From the NCBI GenBank assembly GCA_022360955.1, contig JAKSBV010000270.1, positions 1 through 37,502 of the forward strand: a stretch of DNA of 37,502 bases. The letters are read 5' to 3'. Made by a program: the position numbers and the translations under genes. This DNA comes from Bacillota bacterium. Lineage in GTDB: Bacteria > Bacillota > Clostridia > SK-Y3. Below, piece after piece: positions 1 through 7,250 of this stretch. How positions within the stretch are numbered: position 1 is the stretch's first letter; each line of letters opens with the position of its first letter. The notes under the pieces were generated by a model that was not told the DNA's origin, searched no databases, and saw only the letters and a program-made list of their open reading frames with translations.

Positions 1-44
1 AATTTGAAGTGAAGAAAATTATTCCAATAACTGATATTCCAAGG

Positions 45-113
45 CAAAAAAGCAGTTGAGGGCTGAGAGATGAGGGTTGAGAATACCCCAGCGTACACAA
101 CACCTTGTTGCTG
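45..113 (+). repeat. Dispersed purine-rich repeat, copy A1 (full length)
   Basis: The unit begins AAAAAAGCAGTTGAGGGCTG, continues through GATGAGGGTTGAGA and ends in a small hairpin, CAACA-CCT-TGTTG, at 98-110. Roughly three quarters of its bases match 37431-37502 at the other end of the window in the same orientation. Shorter inverted relatives lie at 7151-7195 and 8655-8682. All copies are intergenic. The function is unknown. Confidence 0.75.
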
Positions 114-237
114 ATTACTTTGCGTTCCTGTTTGGTTATACGTCTGATTTCCGCCCTCTGACCTCCGACCTCAGGTACATAAGGTCATTTCCATAATGTT
201 CTTCACCTCCACTAAATACACCCCGTATAAATTCAAT

Positions 238-267
238 TTGTACAAAATATTTCTCTCGCAATATAAT
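238..267 (+). promoter_or_regulatory. Sigma-A-type promoter of pspC-liaF unit
   Basis: TTGTAC (238-243), an 18-base spacer and TATAAT (262-267). The -10 box is followed by a leader of about 115 bases that is conserved in front of both pspC copies, which supports this as the real transcription start region. In the second copy the -10 reads TGTAAT and the upstream sequence is different. Confidence 0.65.
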
Positions 268-384
268 TTTAGAGGTTTCAGACAAAAAACACATATATTA
301 CGTATGAATAATTGAAAAGTAAAATATTATAGAGTAATGATTTGAAATGCTATATGAATGGGATGCAAAGAAAGGATTAATAAA

Positions 385-804
385 ATGGAAAAACGTCTAT
401 ATCGTTCCAGAAAACACAAAATGATTGAGGGTGTATGCGGCGGCATTGCAGAATACTTCGCTGTAGATCCGACATTCGTCAGATTGATTTTTGTATTGGG
501 TTTGTTTGCCAACGGTGTCGGCCTTCTTGCATATATTGTAGCCCTTATTATTATACCGCTGCCGCCGAAAAGGATTACAGACAGTGAAGAAGAAATGCGC
601 TGGGAAGAAACAGAGATGAACAGCACCCGAGAAAATGCCCAGCAAGCCGGTGAAAGAAACAGATTCATTTTTGGCGGCATATTAATATTTATTGGGATAG
701 CGTTTTTTGCCAAAAGATATTTTTATTGGTTTGATCTTGACCATTTATGGCCTGTTATTTTGATTATCATCGGCAGTTTTATTATATTCAAGGAAAGGAA
801 GTAA
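385..804 (+). CDS. PspC-domain membrane protein, copy 1
   Basis: A 139-residue protein with an N-terminal PspC domain: KRLYRS at the start, the GVCGGIAEYF signature near residues 17-26, then a hydrophobic segment (about 34-61) ending IIPLPP. A charged linker follows, then a C-terminal hydrophobic pair around LGGILIF-like and FDLDHLWPVILIIIG, typical of PspC/LiaF membrane proteins. PspC-family proteins sense or respond to envelope stress at the cytoplasmic membrane; the exact role here is inferred. The ATG at 385 is preferred over the in-frame ATG at 358 because GAAAGG lies at a suitable distance before it, and the second copy has the same arrangement with GAAAGGAG. The stop lies just before the liaF-like gene, so the two are probably co-translated. 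It has a diverged paralogue at 2748-3167. Confidence 0.88.
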   Translation: MEKRLYRSRKHKMIEGVCGGIAEYFAVDPTFVRLIFVLGLFANGVGLLAYIVALIIIPLPPKRITDSEEEMRWEETEMNSTRENAQQAGERNRFIFGGILIFIGIAFFAKRYFYWFDLDHLWPVILIIIGSFIIFKERK

Positions 805-808
805 GAAA

Positions 809-1690
809 ATGGAAAATAATAAAATTTTAGGCGGTATCATTTTAATCGGTATCGGCCTCGTTTTTTTGCTTATGAACATGGATATTGTAAGTGGGGCAAT
901 TTTGTGGAATCTTTTCAATTTATGGCCGCTTATTTTAATAGTAGTAGGCATTAATATTATTTTTAAAAACAATAGGATTGTTTCGGTGATAACGTGGATA
1001 GTGTTCTTTGCGGTCTTAATAGGATATGGTATCATAAAGACGGAAGATCAGGACAAACGATTTTCATCATCGGAGACAAATGTGCATATGGATAAACTTG
1101 AGCAGACAGAAATCGGAGAGCTAAGACTTATGCTGGGCGGGGCAAATGTTGAGGTATATGCTGCTGACGGCAGCAGCCTTCTGGAAGGACATTTTACGGG
1201 GTGGCCCGTAAAACGCCGGTTGGCATATAGAGATGGTAAAAAAATAGCTTCAATAGAGCTTAGGAACGAAGAAATACAATGGAATCGTAATAAGAATAAT
1301 CGTTATCAAATCGGGTTGAATAAACAAATGATTTGGAGCATAGACGCGGATATGGGGGCTATAAACGGGACTATAGATTTATCAGATGTAAAGATTGATG
1401 ATTTTGAGTTAAATGTGGGCGCGGGAAATCTGCATTTGATTTTTGGAGATCAATATCAGCAGACAAACGTAGATATTGATGCCGGTGCAACAGCATTAGA
1501 TATTAGTATTCCTAAAAATATAGGCGTAAGATTGCATTCAAGAGGTGGTATCAGTACAACAGATTTACAAGGGCAGGGATGGATAAAACAGAATAAATAC
1601 TATACATCGTCAAATTATGAAGCGGCGGAGAAAAAAATAGACTTAGATATAACAATGGGAGTAGGAAAAGTTAATGTTGCGCTTGACTAG
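809..1690 (+). CDS. LiaF-like membrane/toastrack-domain protein
   Basis: A 293-residue protein. Residues about 1-75 hold hydrophobic segments (GGIILIGIGLVFLLMNM, then LWPLILIVVGINIIF, then a third around VITWIVFFAVLIGYGII), the pattern of the LiaF/DUF5668 membrane region. The rest is an extracytoplasmic or cytoplasmic beta-rich domain with repeated motifs such as GELRLMLGGANVEVYA and LNVGAGNLHLIFG, typical of the LiaF C-terminal/adhesin-like toastrack fold. LiaF proteins restrain LiaRS-type cell-wall stress systems in Bacillus, but no LiaR or LiaS gene is visible here, so the regulatory role is inferred. GGAAAGGAAG overlaps the end of the upstream pspC gene and serves as RBS; the gap is 4 bases. 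A remnant of a second copy of this gene survives at 3164-3184. Confidence 0.85.
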   Translation: MENNKILGGIILIGIGLVFLLMNMDIVSGAILWNLFNLWPLILIVVGINIIFKNNRIVSVITWIVFFAVLIGYGIIKTEDQDKRFSSSETNVHMDKLEQTEIGELRLMLGGANVEVYAADGSSLLEGHFTGWPVKRRLAYRDGKKIASIELRNEEIQWNRNKNNRYQIGLNKQMIWSIDADMGAINGTIDLSDVKIDDFELNVGAGNLHLIFGDQYQQTNVDIDAGATALDISIPKNIGVRLHSRGGISTTDLQGQGWIKQNKYYTSSNYEAAEKKIDLDITMGVGKVNVALD

Positions 1691-1737
1691 GGTTTTTCGG
1701 ATGTGTCAATGTATTTTATGACTTGGGTAATGTCGGC

Positions 1738-1750
1738 AAAGAGTCGCTTT
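1738..1750 (+). terminator. Left arm of a terminator split by an insertion
   Basis: AAAGAGTCGCTTT here can still pair with AAAGCGGCTCTTT at 2412-2424. In the paralogous unit the equivalent arms are adjacent (3203-3238) and form an intact terminator. The 660 bases between them in this copy look like an insertion, so the hairpin that once ended the pspC-liaF transcript is interrupted. Confidence 0.6.
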
Positions 1751-2017
1751 TATTAAAACTAGGTTCTATTTAAAGAACAATGTTGAAAATGGATATTTTT
1801 TGAAGAATAAAGATACAATAAAGAGCAAACATCTTATAGTGCAGTCTCACACTTCGCATTGTGATATAAAACTAGAGGATTTTAAAATTAGAAAAACAAT
1901 ATTTGTATAATGAATTGCTAAGATAAAGGCGCATTTGTAGAAAAATACGAATTAGAAATATGGGGAATTAATTAAACAGAACAAGGATTTTTTATTGAAG
2001 AAAGGAGGGAACGCTAT

Positions 2018-2302
2018 ATGTGGCCACATTGGATTAGTGTTATTATACCTATTACTGTTACATTGATAGCAAGCATTTTACTAATTAAGAAAAACGTGTT
2101 TCCTAGACCAATAAGTATTTTTATGGGCTTATTTATAATTGGACAAGTTATTGGATATGGAATGGATGTAGATTTTTTAAAGGTAAATATTCCACATGGA
2201 GATACTGGAACTAGCATTTCTCTAGCAAGTATTTTTATTCCACTATCATTTGCTTTTATAATTGATTATGCTAGTAGATTATTTATAGAAACACAAAATT
2301 AA
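2018..2302 (+). CDS. Small hydrophobic membrane protein, unknown function
   Basis: A 94-residue protein with three likely membrane helices: residues about 5-23 (WISVIIPITVTLIASILLI), about 29-48 (PISIFMGLFIIGQVIGYGMD), and about 70-87 (LASIFIPLSFAFIIDYA). GAAAGGAGGG ends about 9 bases before the ATG, so translation is well supported. I do not recognise the family. It lies inside the insertion at 1762-2405 and is followed by a GC-rich hairpin at 2337-2367, so it looks like a complete cargo gene rather than a remnant. It is more A+T-rich than the neighbouring genes. Confidence 0.65.
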   Translation: MWPHWISVIIPITVTLIASILLIKKNVFPRPISIFMGLFIIGQVIGYGMDVDFLKVNIPHGDTGTSISLASIFIPLSFAFIIDYASRLFIETQN

Positions 2303-2336
2303 TGCCTTGATTTGTAATATTCTTAAAAATACGACA

Positions 2337-2367
2337 TAATGGGGTCCCTATTAATAAGGCCCCATTA
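2337..2367 (+). terminator. Hairpin after the small membrane protein gene
   Basis: TAATGGGG pairs with CCCCATTA, with one bulged base and an A/T-rich loop. The run of T after the stem is poor, so it may be a weak or bidirectional terminator. It lies 35 bases after the stop at 2302. Confidence 0.5.
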
Positions 2368-2411
2368 ATAATCTCTAATTGTCAACAACATTCTTAAACA
2401 GAGCCCAAAAT

Positions 2412-2424
2412 AAAGCGGCTCTTT
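2412..2424 (+). terminator. Right arm of the split terminator
   Basis: AAAGCGGCTCTTT, followed by TTATCATTAATATG. The paralogous locus has AAAGCAGCTCTTT followed by TGTCATTAATATG at 3226-3251 as the 3' half of an intact terminator. The left half of this copy is 660 bases upstream at 1738-1750. Confidence 0.6.
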
Positions 2425-2510
2425 TATCATTAATATGAGGAAGTAGTCAAAAGGGTTATACGGTTACTTCCATACGATCATATTGTCTAATTTTAGTGTG
2501 CGTTATCTAT

Positions 2511-2608
2511 AGATATCCAACTTTAAAATCAAATTTATATTTACATAAAAAACGCAGAATCATCGTTGTTTGTGTAAATAGTATTTTAAGGTTTAAAGTT
2601 GGTTATCT
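2511..2608. repeat. MITE-like fold-back element, copy 1 (complete)
   Basis: The ends are AGATATCCAACTTTAAA and, inverted, AGATAACCAACTTTAAA, which match at 16 of 17 positions. The interior (for example GCAGAATCATCGTTGTT) matches the reverse complement of the element at 5773-5867, and its 3' half matches 3324-3373. The 98-base length, terminal inverted repeats and lack of any gene fit a miniature inverted-repeat element. It ends 16 bases before the -10 box of the second pspC gene. Confidence 0.8.
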
Positions 2609-2624
2609 TTATCATGATGCTGGG

Positions 2625-2747
2625 TGTAATTTTAGATATTTCAGACAAAAAATACATATATTACGTATGAATCATTGCAAAGTAAAATATTATAAAGTAA
2701 TTATTTGAAATGATATATGAATGGGATGCAAAGAAAGGAGTGAAAAA
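2625..2747 (+). promoter_or_regulatory. Leader and -10 region of pspC copy 2
   Basis: The stretch is nearly identical to 262-384 upstream of pspC copy 1, starting exactly at the -10 box (TGTAAT here, TATAAT there). The sequence before the -10 is not conserved and is replaced by the end of a fold-back element. A possible replacement -35, TTATCT at 2603-2608, would come from the element itself with a 16-base spacer. Confidence 0.5.
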
Positions 2748-3167
2748 ATGGAAAAACGCTTATATCGTTCTACAAGGAATAAAATATTTGCCGGTGTATG
2801 CGGCGGCATTGCGGAATACTTTAATATAGACCCGACCATTATCCGATTAATCTTTATAGTCGGTCTGTTTTCTAATGGTGTCGGTATTCTTGCATATCTT
2901 ATAGCCCTGATTATTGTGCCTTTGCCGCCGGAAGAGGCTGCAGAACACGGAGAGGCCGACGGGGAAGAAACAGAGGTGAAAAAAACGAGTATTCAGCGAG
3001 TCAGTGAAAAAAAGAGATACATTTTGGGTGGCATCTTAATATTTATGGGTACGGCGTTTTTTGCCGAAAAATATTTTCGCTGGTTTGATCTTGATTATTT
3101 ATGGCCTGTTCTTCTGGTTATCATCGGCTGCCTTATTATATTTGAGGGAAGGAAGTCCAAAAAATGA
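2748..3167 (+). CDS. PspC-domain membrane protein, copy 2
   Basis: A 139-residue paralogue of the protein at 385-804, with the same start (MEKRLYRS), the GVCGGIAEYF signature, two hydrophobic regions, and the C-terminal FDLDYLWPVLLVIIG segment. By eye a clear majority of residues are identical; the charged linker around residues 62-90 is the most diverged part. GAAAGGAG lies 7 bases before the ATG at 2748, which is preferred to the upstream in-frame ATG at 2721. Unlike copy 1 it has no liaF-like partner: only a few liaF-like terminal codons remain directly behind it. An intact terminator follows at 3203. It is probably a membrane protein of the envelope-stress (PspC) family. Confidence 0.87.
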   Translation: MEKRLYRSTRNKIFAGVCGGIAEYFNIDPTIIRLIFIVGLFSNGVGILAYLIALIIVPLPPEEAAEHGEADGEETEVKKTSIQRVSEKKRYILGGILIFMGTAFFAEKYFRWFDLDYLWPVLLVIIGCLIIFEGRKSKK

Positions 3168-3184
3168 TAGGAAAAGTGAATTAA
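3164..3184 (+). pseudogene. Remnant of a deleted liaF-like gene
   Basis: Overlapping the stop of pspC copy 2 is ATG ATA GGA AAA GTG AAT TAA, reading M-I-G-K-V-N. The intact liaF-like gene of copy 1 ends M-G-V-G-K-V-N-V-A-L-D with similar codons. The best explanation is an internal deletion that joined the end of pspC to the last codons of its former partner. The match is short, so it depends on the whole-locus duplication being real. Confidence 0.5.
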
Positions 3185-3202
3185 AATGCTATAAATGTGC
3201 GT

Positions 3203-3240
3203 AAAGAGTTGCTTTTGTCAAAAATAAAGCAGCTCTTTTG
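3203..3240 (+). terminator. Intrinsic terminator of pspC copy 2
   Basis: AAAGAGTTGCTTT pairs with AAAGCAGCTCTTT (one wobble) around a short A/T loop, followed by TTTTGTC. Its two arms correspond to the separated arms at 1738-1750 and 2412-2424 of the first pspC unit. Confidence 0.75.
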
Positions 3241-3291
3241 TCATTAATATGTGGAAAGTGATATTTTGTATTATTATTTGTCTTTATAAAG

Positions 3292-3300
3292 TGGTATAAT
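3292..3300 (+). promoter_or_regulatory. Extended -10 promoter element upstream of exoA
   Basis: TGGTATAAT is a perfect TGn-TATAAT extended -10 element. No good -35 is seen at the usual distance. It lies 163 bases before the exoA start, with a half fold-back element (3324-3373) in the predicted leader. Confidence 0.45.
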
Positions 3301-3323
3301 ATTTTATAAGTAAAAATATATAA

Positions 3324-3373
3324 AGATAACCAACTGCAACCTAAAAATACATTTATACAAAGAATGATGCTGC
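3324..3373. repeat. MITE-like fold-back element, half copy (copy 2)
   Basis: It starts AGATAACCAAC and runs to GATGCTGC, matching one half of the reverse complement of element 2511-2608 and the left half of 5773-5867. The partner half is missing, so it has been cut at the centre of the palindrome. It lies in the leader of exoA. Confidence 0.65.
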
Positions 3374-3462
3374 TATATATTGGTTTAACCGAATACGTAC
3401 GGAGTCAATCGGCAGGGCTGCCATATTACCGGAGACTAACCATAACAGGAGGGGGAAGAGAC

Positions 3463-4230
3463 ATGAAGATTTATTCGTGGAATGTAAACGGGATTAGAGC
3501 GATTAAAAATAAAGGTTTTTTGGAATGGGTGGGGAAGGAACAGCCGGATATTTTATGCTTGCAGGAGACAAAAGCACATCTCTCACAGCTTGATGATAGT
3601 TTGATTAACATTGAAGGATATCATTCGTATTGGAATGCGCCGGAGCGAAAAGGCTATAGTGGTGTGGCCACCTATACAAAAAAAGAACCCAAATCCGTAA
3701 CATATGGCATAGGGATCGATTGGGCGGACCAAGAAGGCAGGATTATTGTTACGACCTATGATGCATTCACTTTATTGAATATTTATTTTCCCAACGGCCA
3801 AATGAACGAAGAAAGACTCAGATACAAGCTGGATTTTTATGATGCTGTTTTGGCCTATTGTGATGAGTTTAAAAAAAAGGGTGATAAAATTATTGTGTGT
3901 GGGGACTTTAACACGGCTCACCAAGCGATTGATCTGAAAAATCCCAAAGCCAATGAAGATCGTTCGGGATTTTTACCGATTGAGCGAGAATGGATGGACA
4001 AGTTGATAGCCCATGGTTATGTAGATACCTTCCGGTATTTATATCCGGAGACTGTCAAATATTCCTGGTGGAGCTATCGTTTTAAAGCACGCGAGCGAAA
4101 TACGGGCTGGAGAATAGATTATCATGTTATTTCCGATAATTTATTAGATCAGGTTGAAGAGGCCGATATCCTTACCGATGTGATGGGTTCGGACCATTGT
4201 CCTGTCGTGCTTAGATTGGCCGAAAGTTGA
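3463..4230 (+). CDS. exoA: Exodeoxyribonuclease III
   Basis: A 255-residue member of the ExoIII/APE1 family, which cuts DNA at abasic sites and removes nucleotides from 3' ends in base-excision repair. The family motifs occur in order: WNVNGIRA near the N-terminus, LCLQETKA with the metal-binding Glu, YFPNGQ, CGDFNTAH (catalytic Asp and Asn), GWRIDYH and GSDHCPV (catalytic His) at the C-terminus. The length is normal for the bacterial exoA/xthA group. The ATG at 3463 is chosen because AGGAGGGGG ends six bases upstream; an open frame extends to 3364 but lacks family similarity and runs out of a repeat. The next gene (cca) starts 87 bases downstream with no clear terminator, so the two may be co-transcribed. 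Confidence 0.95.
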   Translation: MKIYSWNVNGIRAIKNKGFLEWVGKEQPDILCLQETKAHLSQLDDSLINIEGYHSYWNAPERKGYSGVATYTKKEPKSVTYGIGIDWADQEGRIIVTTYDAFTLLNIYFPNGQMNEERLRYKLDFYDAVLAYCDEFKKKGDKIIVCGDFNTAHQAIDLKNPKANEDRSGFLPIEREWMDKLIAHGYVDTFRYLYPETVKYSWWSYRFKARERNTGWRIDYHVISDNLLDQVEEADILTDVMGSDHCPVVLRLAES

Positions 4231-4317
4231 CGGCTGTCCCGGGAGCATCAGCCTGCAGCGTTTTGAACGTATGCTGTCGACTAAAAGATTTCTCCACTTA
4301 TAAAGGTTGGTGTAACA

Positions 4318-5670
4318 ATGGAAAGTATCAAAGTACCTAAAGATGTGATGTATATACTGGATACACTGAATCAAAACGGCTATGAAGCTTATGTGGTGGG
4401 TGGCTGTGTCCGTGATTGTTTGCTGGGGAAAAGGCCGAACGATTGGGATATTGCGACTTCGGCGATGCCGCAGCAAGTAAAGGCATTATTTCCCCGCACC
4501 TATGATACGGGTATCAAGCATGGTACGGTTACGGTGATCATCAATGCAAAAAGTTTTGAGATTACAACTTATCGTCTGGATGGCAAGTATCAAGATCATA
4601 GAAGACCGTCGGAGATACAATTTACACAAAATATTGTTAAAGATTTAAAGAGAAGAGATTTCACCATGAATGCTATTGCATATCACCCATATAAAGGCCT
4701 TGCAGACCCTTTCGACGGCAGGAAAGATATCAAGGCTAAGCTCATAAAATGCGTAGGCCTTGCAGGGGAAAGGTTTCGAGAAGATGCCCTCAGAATGCTT
4801 CGCGCGGTTCGATTTAGCAGTCAGCTGAACTTTGCAATTGAACAAAACACACTACAGGCGATTTGTGAAAACGGGAAATTAATCACAAAAGTAAGTCAAG
4901 AAAGAATTAGAGAGGAATTAAACAAAGTACTTTTGTCCGAGTACCCGGAGAAATTGCTGCGGATGCATGAAACAAAAATATTGGCCTATATATTGCCGGA
5001 GTTTGAAAGGTGCCTTCACACGCCGCAGAACCATCCCTATCATGCATATGATGTAGGGAATCATTCTATCGCAGCGGTTAGGAATATAGAAAAAGAGCTT
5101 GTGTTAAGATGGACAATGCTGCTTCACGATATAGGAAAACCTGTTTGCAGAACAACCGACGAGCAGGGAATAGACCATTTTTACGGACACGGTCAACAGA
5201 GTACTATTTTAGCCAAGAAGGTCTTAACAAGGTTAAGATTTGATAAGAAAACAACAGAAAATATTTTGGGGTTGATCAAGTGGCATGACAGACCTATTCA
5301 TCCCACGCCTCGAGCGGTTAAGAAAGCGGTTAGAGTTATTGGTGAAGGAATTTTTTATGACTTGTTAAAAGTCAAAGAGGCGGATATTAAAGCACAGAAT
5401 CCTGCGCTAAAGGAAAAAAGATTAGAGGATATCAAAGTCATTAGAGACATTTTCGATGATATTCAACGGTCCGGCCAATGTATCTCTATAAAAGATCTGG
5501 CGGTGAACGGAAAAGATTTGCTGGCAATCGGGGTCAGGCAGGGAAAGGAGGTAGGCATGGTACTGGAAAAGTTGTTGGATATTGTGATAGAATCCCCCGA
5601 AAAGAATAATAGAGAGACATTAACGGCACTTGCAAAAGCGTTTTATGAGCGTTTGTACATGGGCCGGTAA
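4318..5670 (+). CDS. cca: CCA-adding tRNA nucleotidyltransferase with HD domain
   Basis: A 450-residue enzyme of the class II nucleotidyltransferase family that adds or repairs the 3' CCA end of tRNAs in the cytoplasm. The N-terminal catalytic domain shows VVGGCVRDCLLG and NDWDIATSA (metal-binding Asp pair), RRDFTMNAIAY and DPFDGRKDI. The ERFREDALRMLRAVRF helix that recognises nucleotides follows at about 158-173. An HD domain is present in the C-terminal half (LLHDIGKP near 260-267, then HGQQS and WHDRP), which is common in clostridial forms and may add phosphohydrolase activity. AAAGGTTGG upstream of the ATG is a moderate RBS. It could instead be a split-type A-adding or CC-adding enzyme, but no partner gene is visible. 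Confidence 0.93.
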   Translation: MESIKVPKDVMYILDTLNQNGYEAYVVGGCVRDCLLGKRPNDWDIATSAMPQQVKALFPRTYDTGIKHGTVTVIINAKSFEITTYRLDGKYQDHRRPSEIQFTQNIVKDLKRRDFTMNAIAYHPYKGLADPFDGRKDIKAKLIKCVGLAGERFREDALRMLRAVRFSSQLNFAIEQNTLQAICENGKLITKVSQERIREELNKVLLSEYPEKLLRMHETKILAYILPEFERCLHTPQNHPYHAYDVGNHSIAAVRNIEKELVLRWTMLLHDIGKPVCRTTDEQGIDHFYGHGQQSTILAKKVLTRLRFDKKTTENILGLIKWHDRPIHPTPRAVKKAVRVIGEGIFYDLLKVKEADIKAQNPALKEKRLEDIKVIRDIFDDIQRSGQCISIKDLAVNGKDLLAIGVRQGKEVGMVLEKLLDIVIESPEKNNRETLTALAKAFYERLYMGR

Positions 5671-5772
5671 ATCGTTTGGATAAAAAATATAAACGGAAAA
5701 TAGCAAACTTTTTTAGTTAAATAGCGTATTTTATTATGGTACTTTAGTCCGGCTGTAAGTATCGCATAATAA

Positions 5773-5867
5773 AGATAACCAACGACAGACTAAAGAGACA
5801 TTTACACTAACAACGATAGTTCTGCATTTTTGTGCAAATATAAATGCCGTTTTAAAGTTGGATATCT
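5773..5867. repeat. MITE-like fold-back element, copy 3 (complete)
   Basis: The ends are AGATAACCAAC and, inverted, AGATATCCAAC, matching at 10 of 11 positions. The interior is the reverse complement of the element at 2511-2608, with the shared core around TTCTGC and AACAACGAT. The 95-base element lies between cca and the glycosyltransferase gene and contains no gene. Confidence 0.8.
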
Positions 5868-5938
5868 ATCATACGATTATCAAAGTTCGTATAGCATAGA
5901 GAAATTCGGCATATAAAAAGGAGAGGGAGTGTAGGGGG

Positions 5939-7069
5939 ATGAGAGTTTTATTTTTATCTGTGACTGCGGGACATGGTCATAATCAGACCGCTAAAGCAGC
6001 GATGAGCTATCTGCAAGAAAAGCAAATAGATTGTATGATGCTGGATACTTTTGAATATATTAATCCTATTTTAAGTGAATCGATTGCCAGAGGATATTTG
6101 GTTTCCACTAAATTTACACCTAAGGTTTACGGAAAATTGTACCGGATTGCGGAAAAGAAAGAAAAGAGCCATGCAAAATTATCCATTAATAAACTGACCG
6201 ATGCCATTTTATCCAGGAAGCTGGTTAACTTTTTAAAGGAATATGAGCCTGATGTTATTGTATGCACCCATGTTTTTGCAGCGCAAATTGTCAGCCATTT
6301 AGATTCTAAAAAATGGTCCGGTGCGAAAACAATAGGGATTATAACCGATTATACCATCCATCCTTTTTGGGAGGATACGAATCTGGATTATTATATTACT
6401 GCGAACGAACAGCTGCATCATCAAGTGACTAAAAAAGGGATTCCCCTTGGAAAAGTCAAGCCGATCGGCATTCCCATCCATATGAAGTTTGCAAAAAAAG
6501 TGGAGCAGTCGGAGGCCCGTAAGATGCTGGGGGTTGAAGATAAAGACACTTTATTCATCATGGGGGGAAGCATGGGGTATGTAAATGTAACGCCTCTTAT
6601 TCGCATGATAGATTCGCTGGACCTGGACTTTCAGATTATATCCGTATGCGGCAACAATAAAAGATTAAAACGTAAAATTGATGCATTGCAGACAAAAAAG
6701 AGAATATATAATTTCGGCTTTGTAGATAATGTAGACATCATAATGGATGCTTCGAATCTCATTGTGTCAAAGCCCGGCGGATTAACAGTATCGGAAAGTC
6801 TGGCCAAAGGGCTGCCAATGATTTTAATTGACCCTATACCCGGACAGGAGGATAGAAACGTAGAATTCTTGCTGAATAACGGATTGGCTATTAACACCAG
6901 TGAAACCTTTCCGATTGATGAAGCGATCTTTCAACTGATAGGCAATGATTGGAGGGTGGCCCATTTAAGTGAGACAATCAAGCATATCGGCAGACCTAAT
7001 TCCTCTAAGGATCTTGGAGATTTTATCATCAGTTTGAGAAAAAGCAGTCCGCAGGCCGGCATAACGTAG
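5939..7069 (+). CDS. Diacylglycerol glycosyltransferase (UgtP/MGDG synthase type)
   Basis: A 376-residue GT28-type glycosyltransferase of the monogalactosyldiacylglycerol synthase/UgtP family, which transfers sugar from a UDP-sugar to diacylglycerol at the cytoplasmic face of the membrane, making glycolipids. The N-terminal acceptor domain begins VLFLSVTAGHGHNQTAKA with the conserved GHGHN-type loop. The C-terminal nucleotide-sugar domain has GGSMGYVNVTPL (about 205-216), then SKPGGLTVSESLAKGLPMI (about 278-296) and IPGQEDRN. The length is close to that of Bacillus UgtP (about 380 residues). GGAGAGGG precedes the ATG. The gene stands alone between a fold-back element and a bidirectional terminator. 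Whether it adds glucose or galactose, one residue or several, cannot be read from the sequence. Confidence 0.88.
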   Translation: MRVLFLSVTAGHGHNQTAKAAMSYLQEKQIDCMMLDTFEYINPILSESIARGYLVSTKFTPKVYGKLYRIAEKKEKSHAKLSINKLTDAILSRKLVNFLKEYEPDVIVCTHVFAAQIVSHLDSKKWSGAKTIGIITDYTIHPFWEDTNLDYYITANEQLHHQVTKKGIPLGKVKPIGIPIHMKFAKKVEQSEARKMLGVEDKDTLFIMGGSMGYVNVTPLIRMIDSLDLDFQIISVCGNNKRLKRKIDALQTKKRIYNFGFVDNVDIIMDASNLIVSKPGGLTVSESLAKGLPMILIDPIPGQEDRNVEFLLNNGLAINTSETFPIDEAIFQLIGNDWRVAHLSETIKHIGRPNSSKDLGDFIISLRKSSPQAGIT

Positions 7070-7091
7070 GTGTAACGGGAAAGATGAAGAT

Positions 7092-7128
7092 AACAATGAG
7101 GGGCAGGATTTTCCTGCCCCTCATTGTT
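7092..7128. terminator. Bidirectional terminator between convergent genes
   Basis: A perfect 17-base stem, AACAATGAGGGGCAGGA with its complement, around a TTT loop. It begins 23 bases after the glycosyltransferase stop and serves the plus strand; on the minus strand it lies beyond the end of lysA. Confidence 0.8.
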
Positions 7129-7150
7129 TAGGTGTATTTGGTATTTAGCC

Positions 7151-7195
7151 CAGCAGTCTCAACCCTCATCGTTCAGCCTTCAACTGCTGTTTGCT
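7151..7195 (-). repeat. Dispersed purine-rich repeat, copy A2
   Basis: Read on the minus strand it gives AAACAGCAGTTGAAGGCTG followed by AACGATGAGGGTTGAGA, matching the first half of copies A1 (45-113) and A5 (37431-37502). The terminal hairpin half is absent. Confidence 0.7.
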
Positions 7196-7250
7196 GCTTG
7201 GGTTTTTTGACATGGTCAAATTTCTTTAGCGTTTAAGAAATTTGAGACAC

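Larger units (their letters stand above)
1..384. other. Intergenic stretch before first pspC
   Basis: No gene is supported in this stretch. It holds a copy of a dispersed purine-rich repeat (45-113), a short G/A-rich degenerate repeat read on the minus strand (about 153-175), and the promoter and leader of the first pspC gene (from 238). The leader from about 262 to 384 is nearly the same as 2625-2747 upstream of the second pspC gene. Confidence 0.6.
1762..2405. mobile_element. Small insertion with imperfect terminal inverted repeats
   Basis: The left end reads GGTTCTATTTAAAGAACA and the right end, on the opposite strand, GGCTCTGTTTAAGAATGT, an imperfect inverted repeat of about 25 bases. 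Candidate duplicated target bases are AAAACTA on the left and CAAAATA on the right. The element sits inside a terminator that is intact in the paralogous locus. It carries a 94-aa membrane protein gene (2018-2302) and no transposase reading frame. It could be a transposase-deleted insertion sequence or a non-autonomous element; the family could not be assigned. Confidence 0.5.
2303..2747. other. Intergenic stretch between insertion gene and second pspC
   Basis: No gene is supported. From left to right it contains a GC hairpin (2337-2367), the right end of the insertion (to 2405), the displaced terminator arm (2412-2424), a 98-base fold-back element (2511-2608), and the leader of the second pspC gene (2625-2747). 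The reading frame that can be opened at 2496-2708 runs through the fold-back element and is not believed to be coding. Confidence 0.6.

Noticed and set aside
1790-1915. Transposase fragment in the small insertion
   Set aside because: A short frame reading KSKHLIVQSHTSHCDIKL is present but too short and without a recognisable DDE or HTH motif to call.
2496-2708. 70-residue open frame on the plus strand
   Set aside because: It runs through the inverted-repeat fold-back element at 2511-2608 and the pspC leader; no RBS and no protein-like pattern.
3364-3462. N-terminal extension of exoA by 33 residues
   Set aside because: It starts inside a half fold-back element, has no RBS and is absent from the ExoIII family; the ATG at 3463 has AGGAGGGGG in front.
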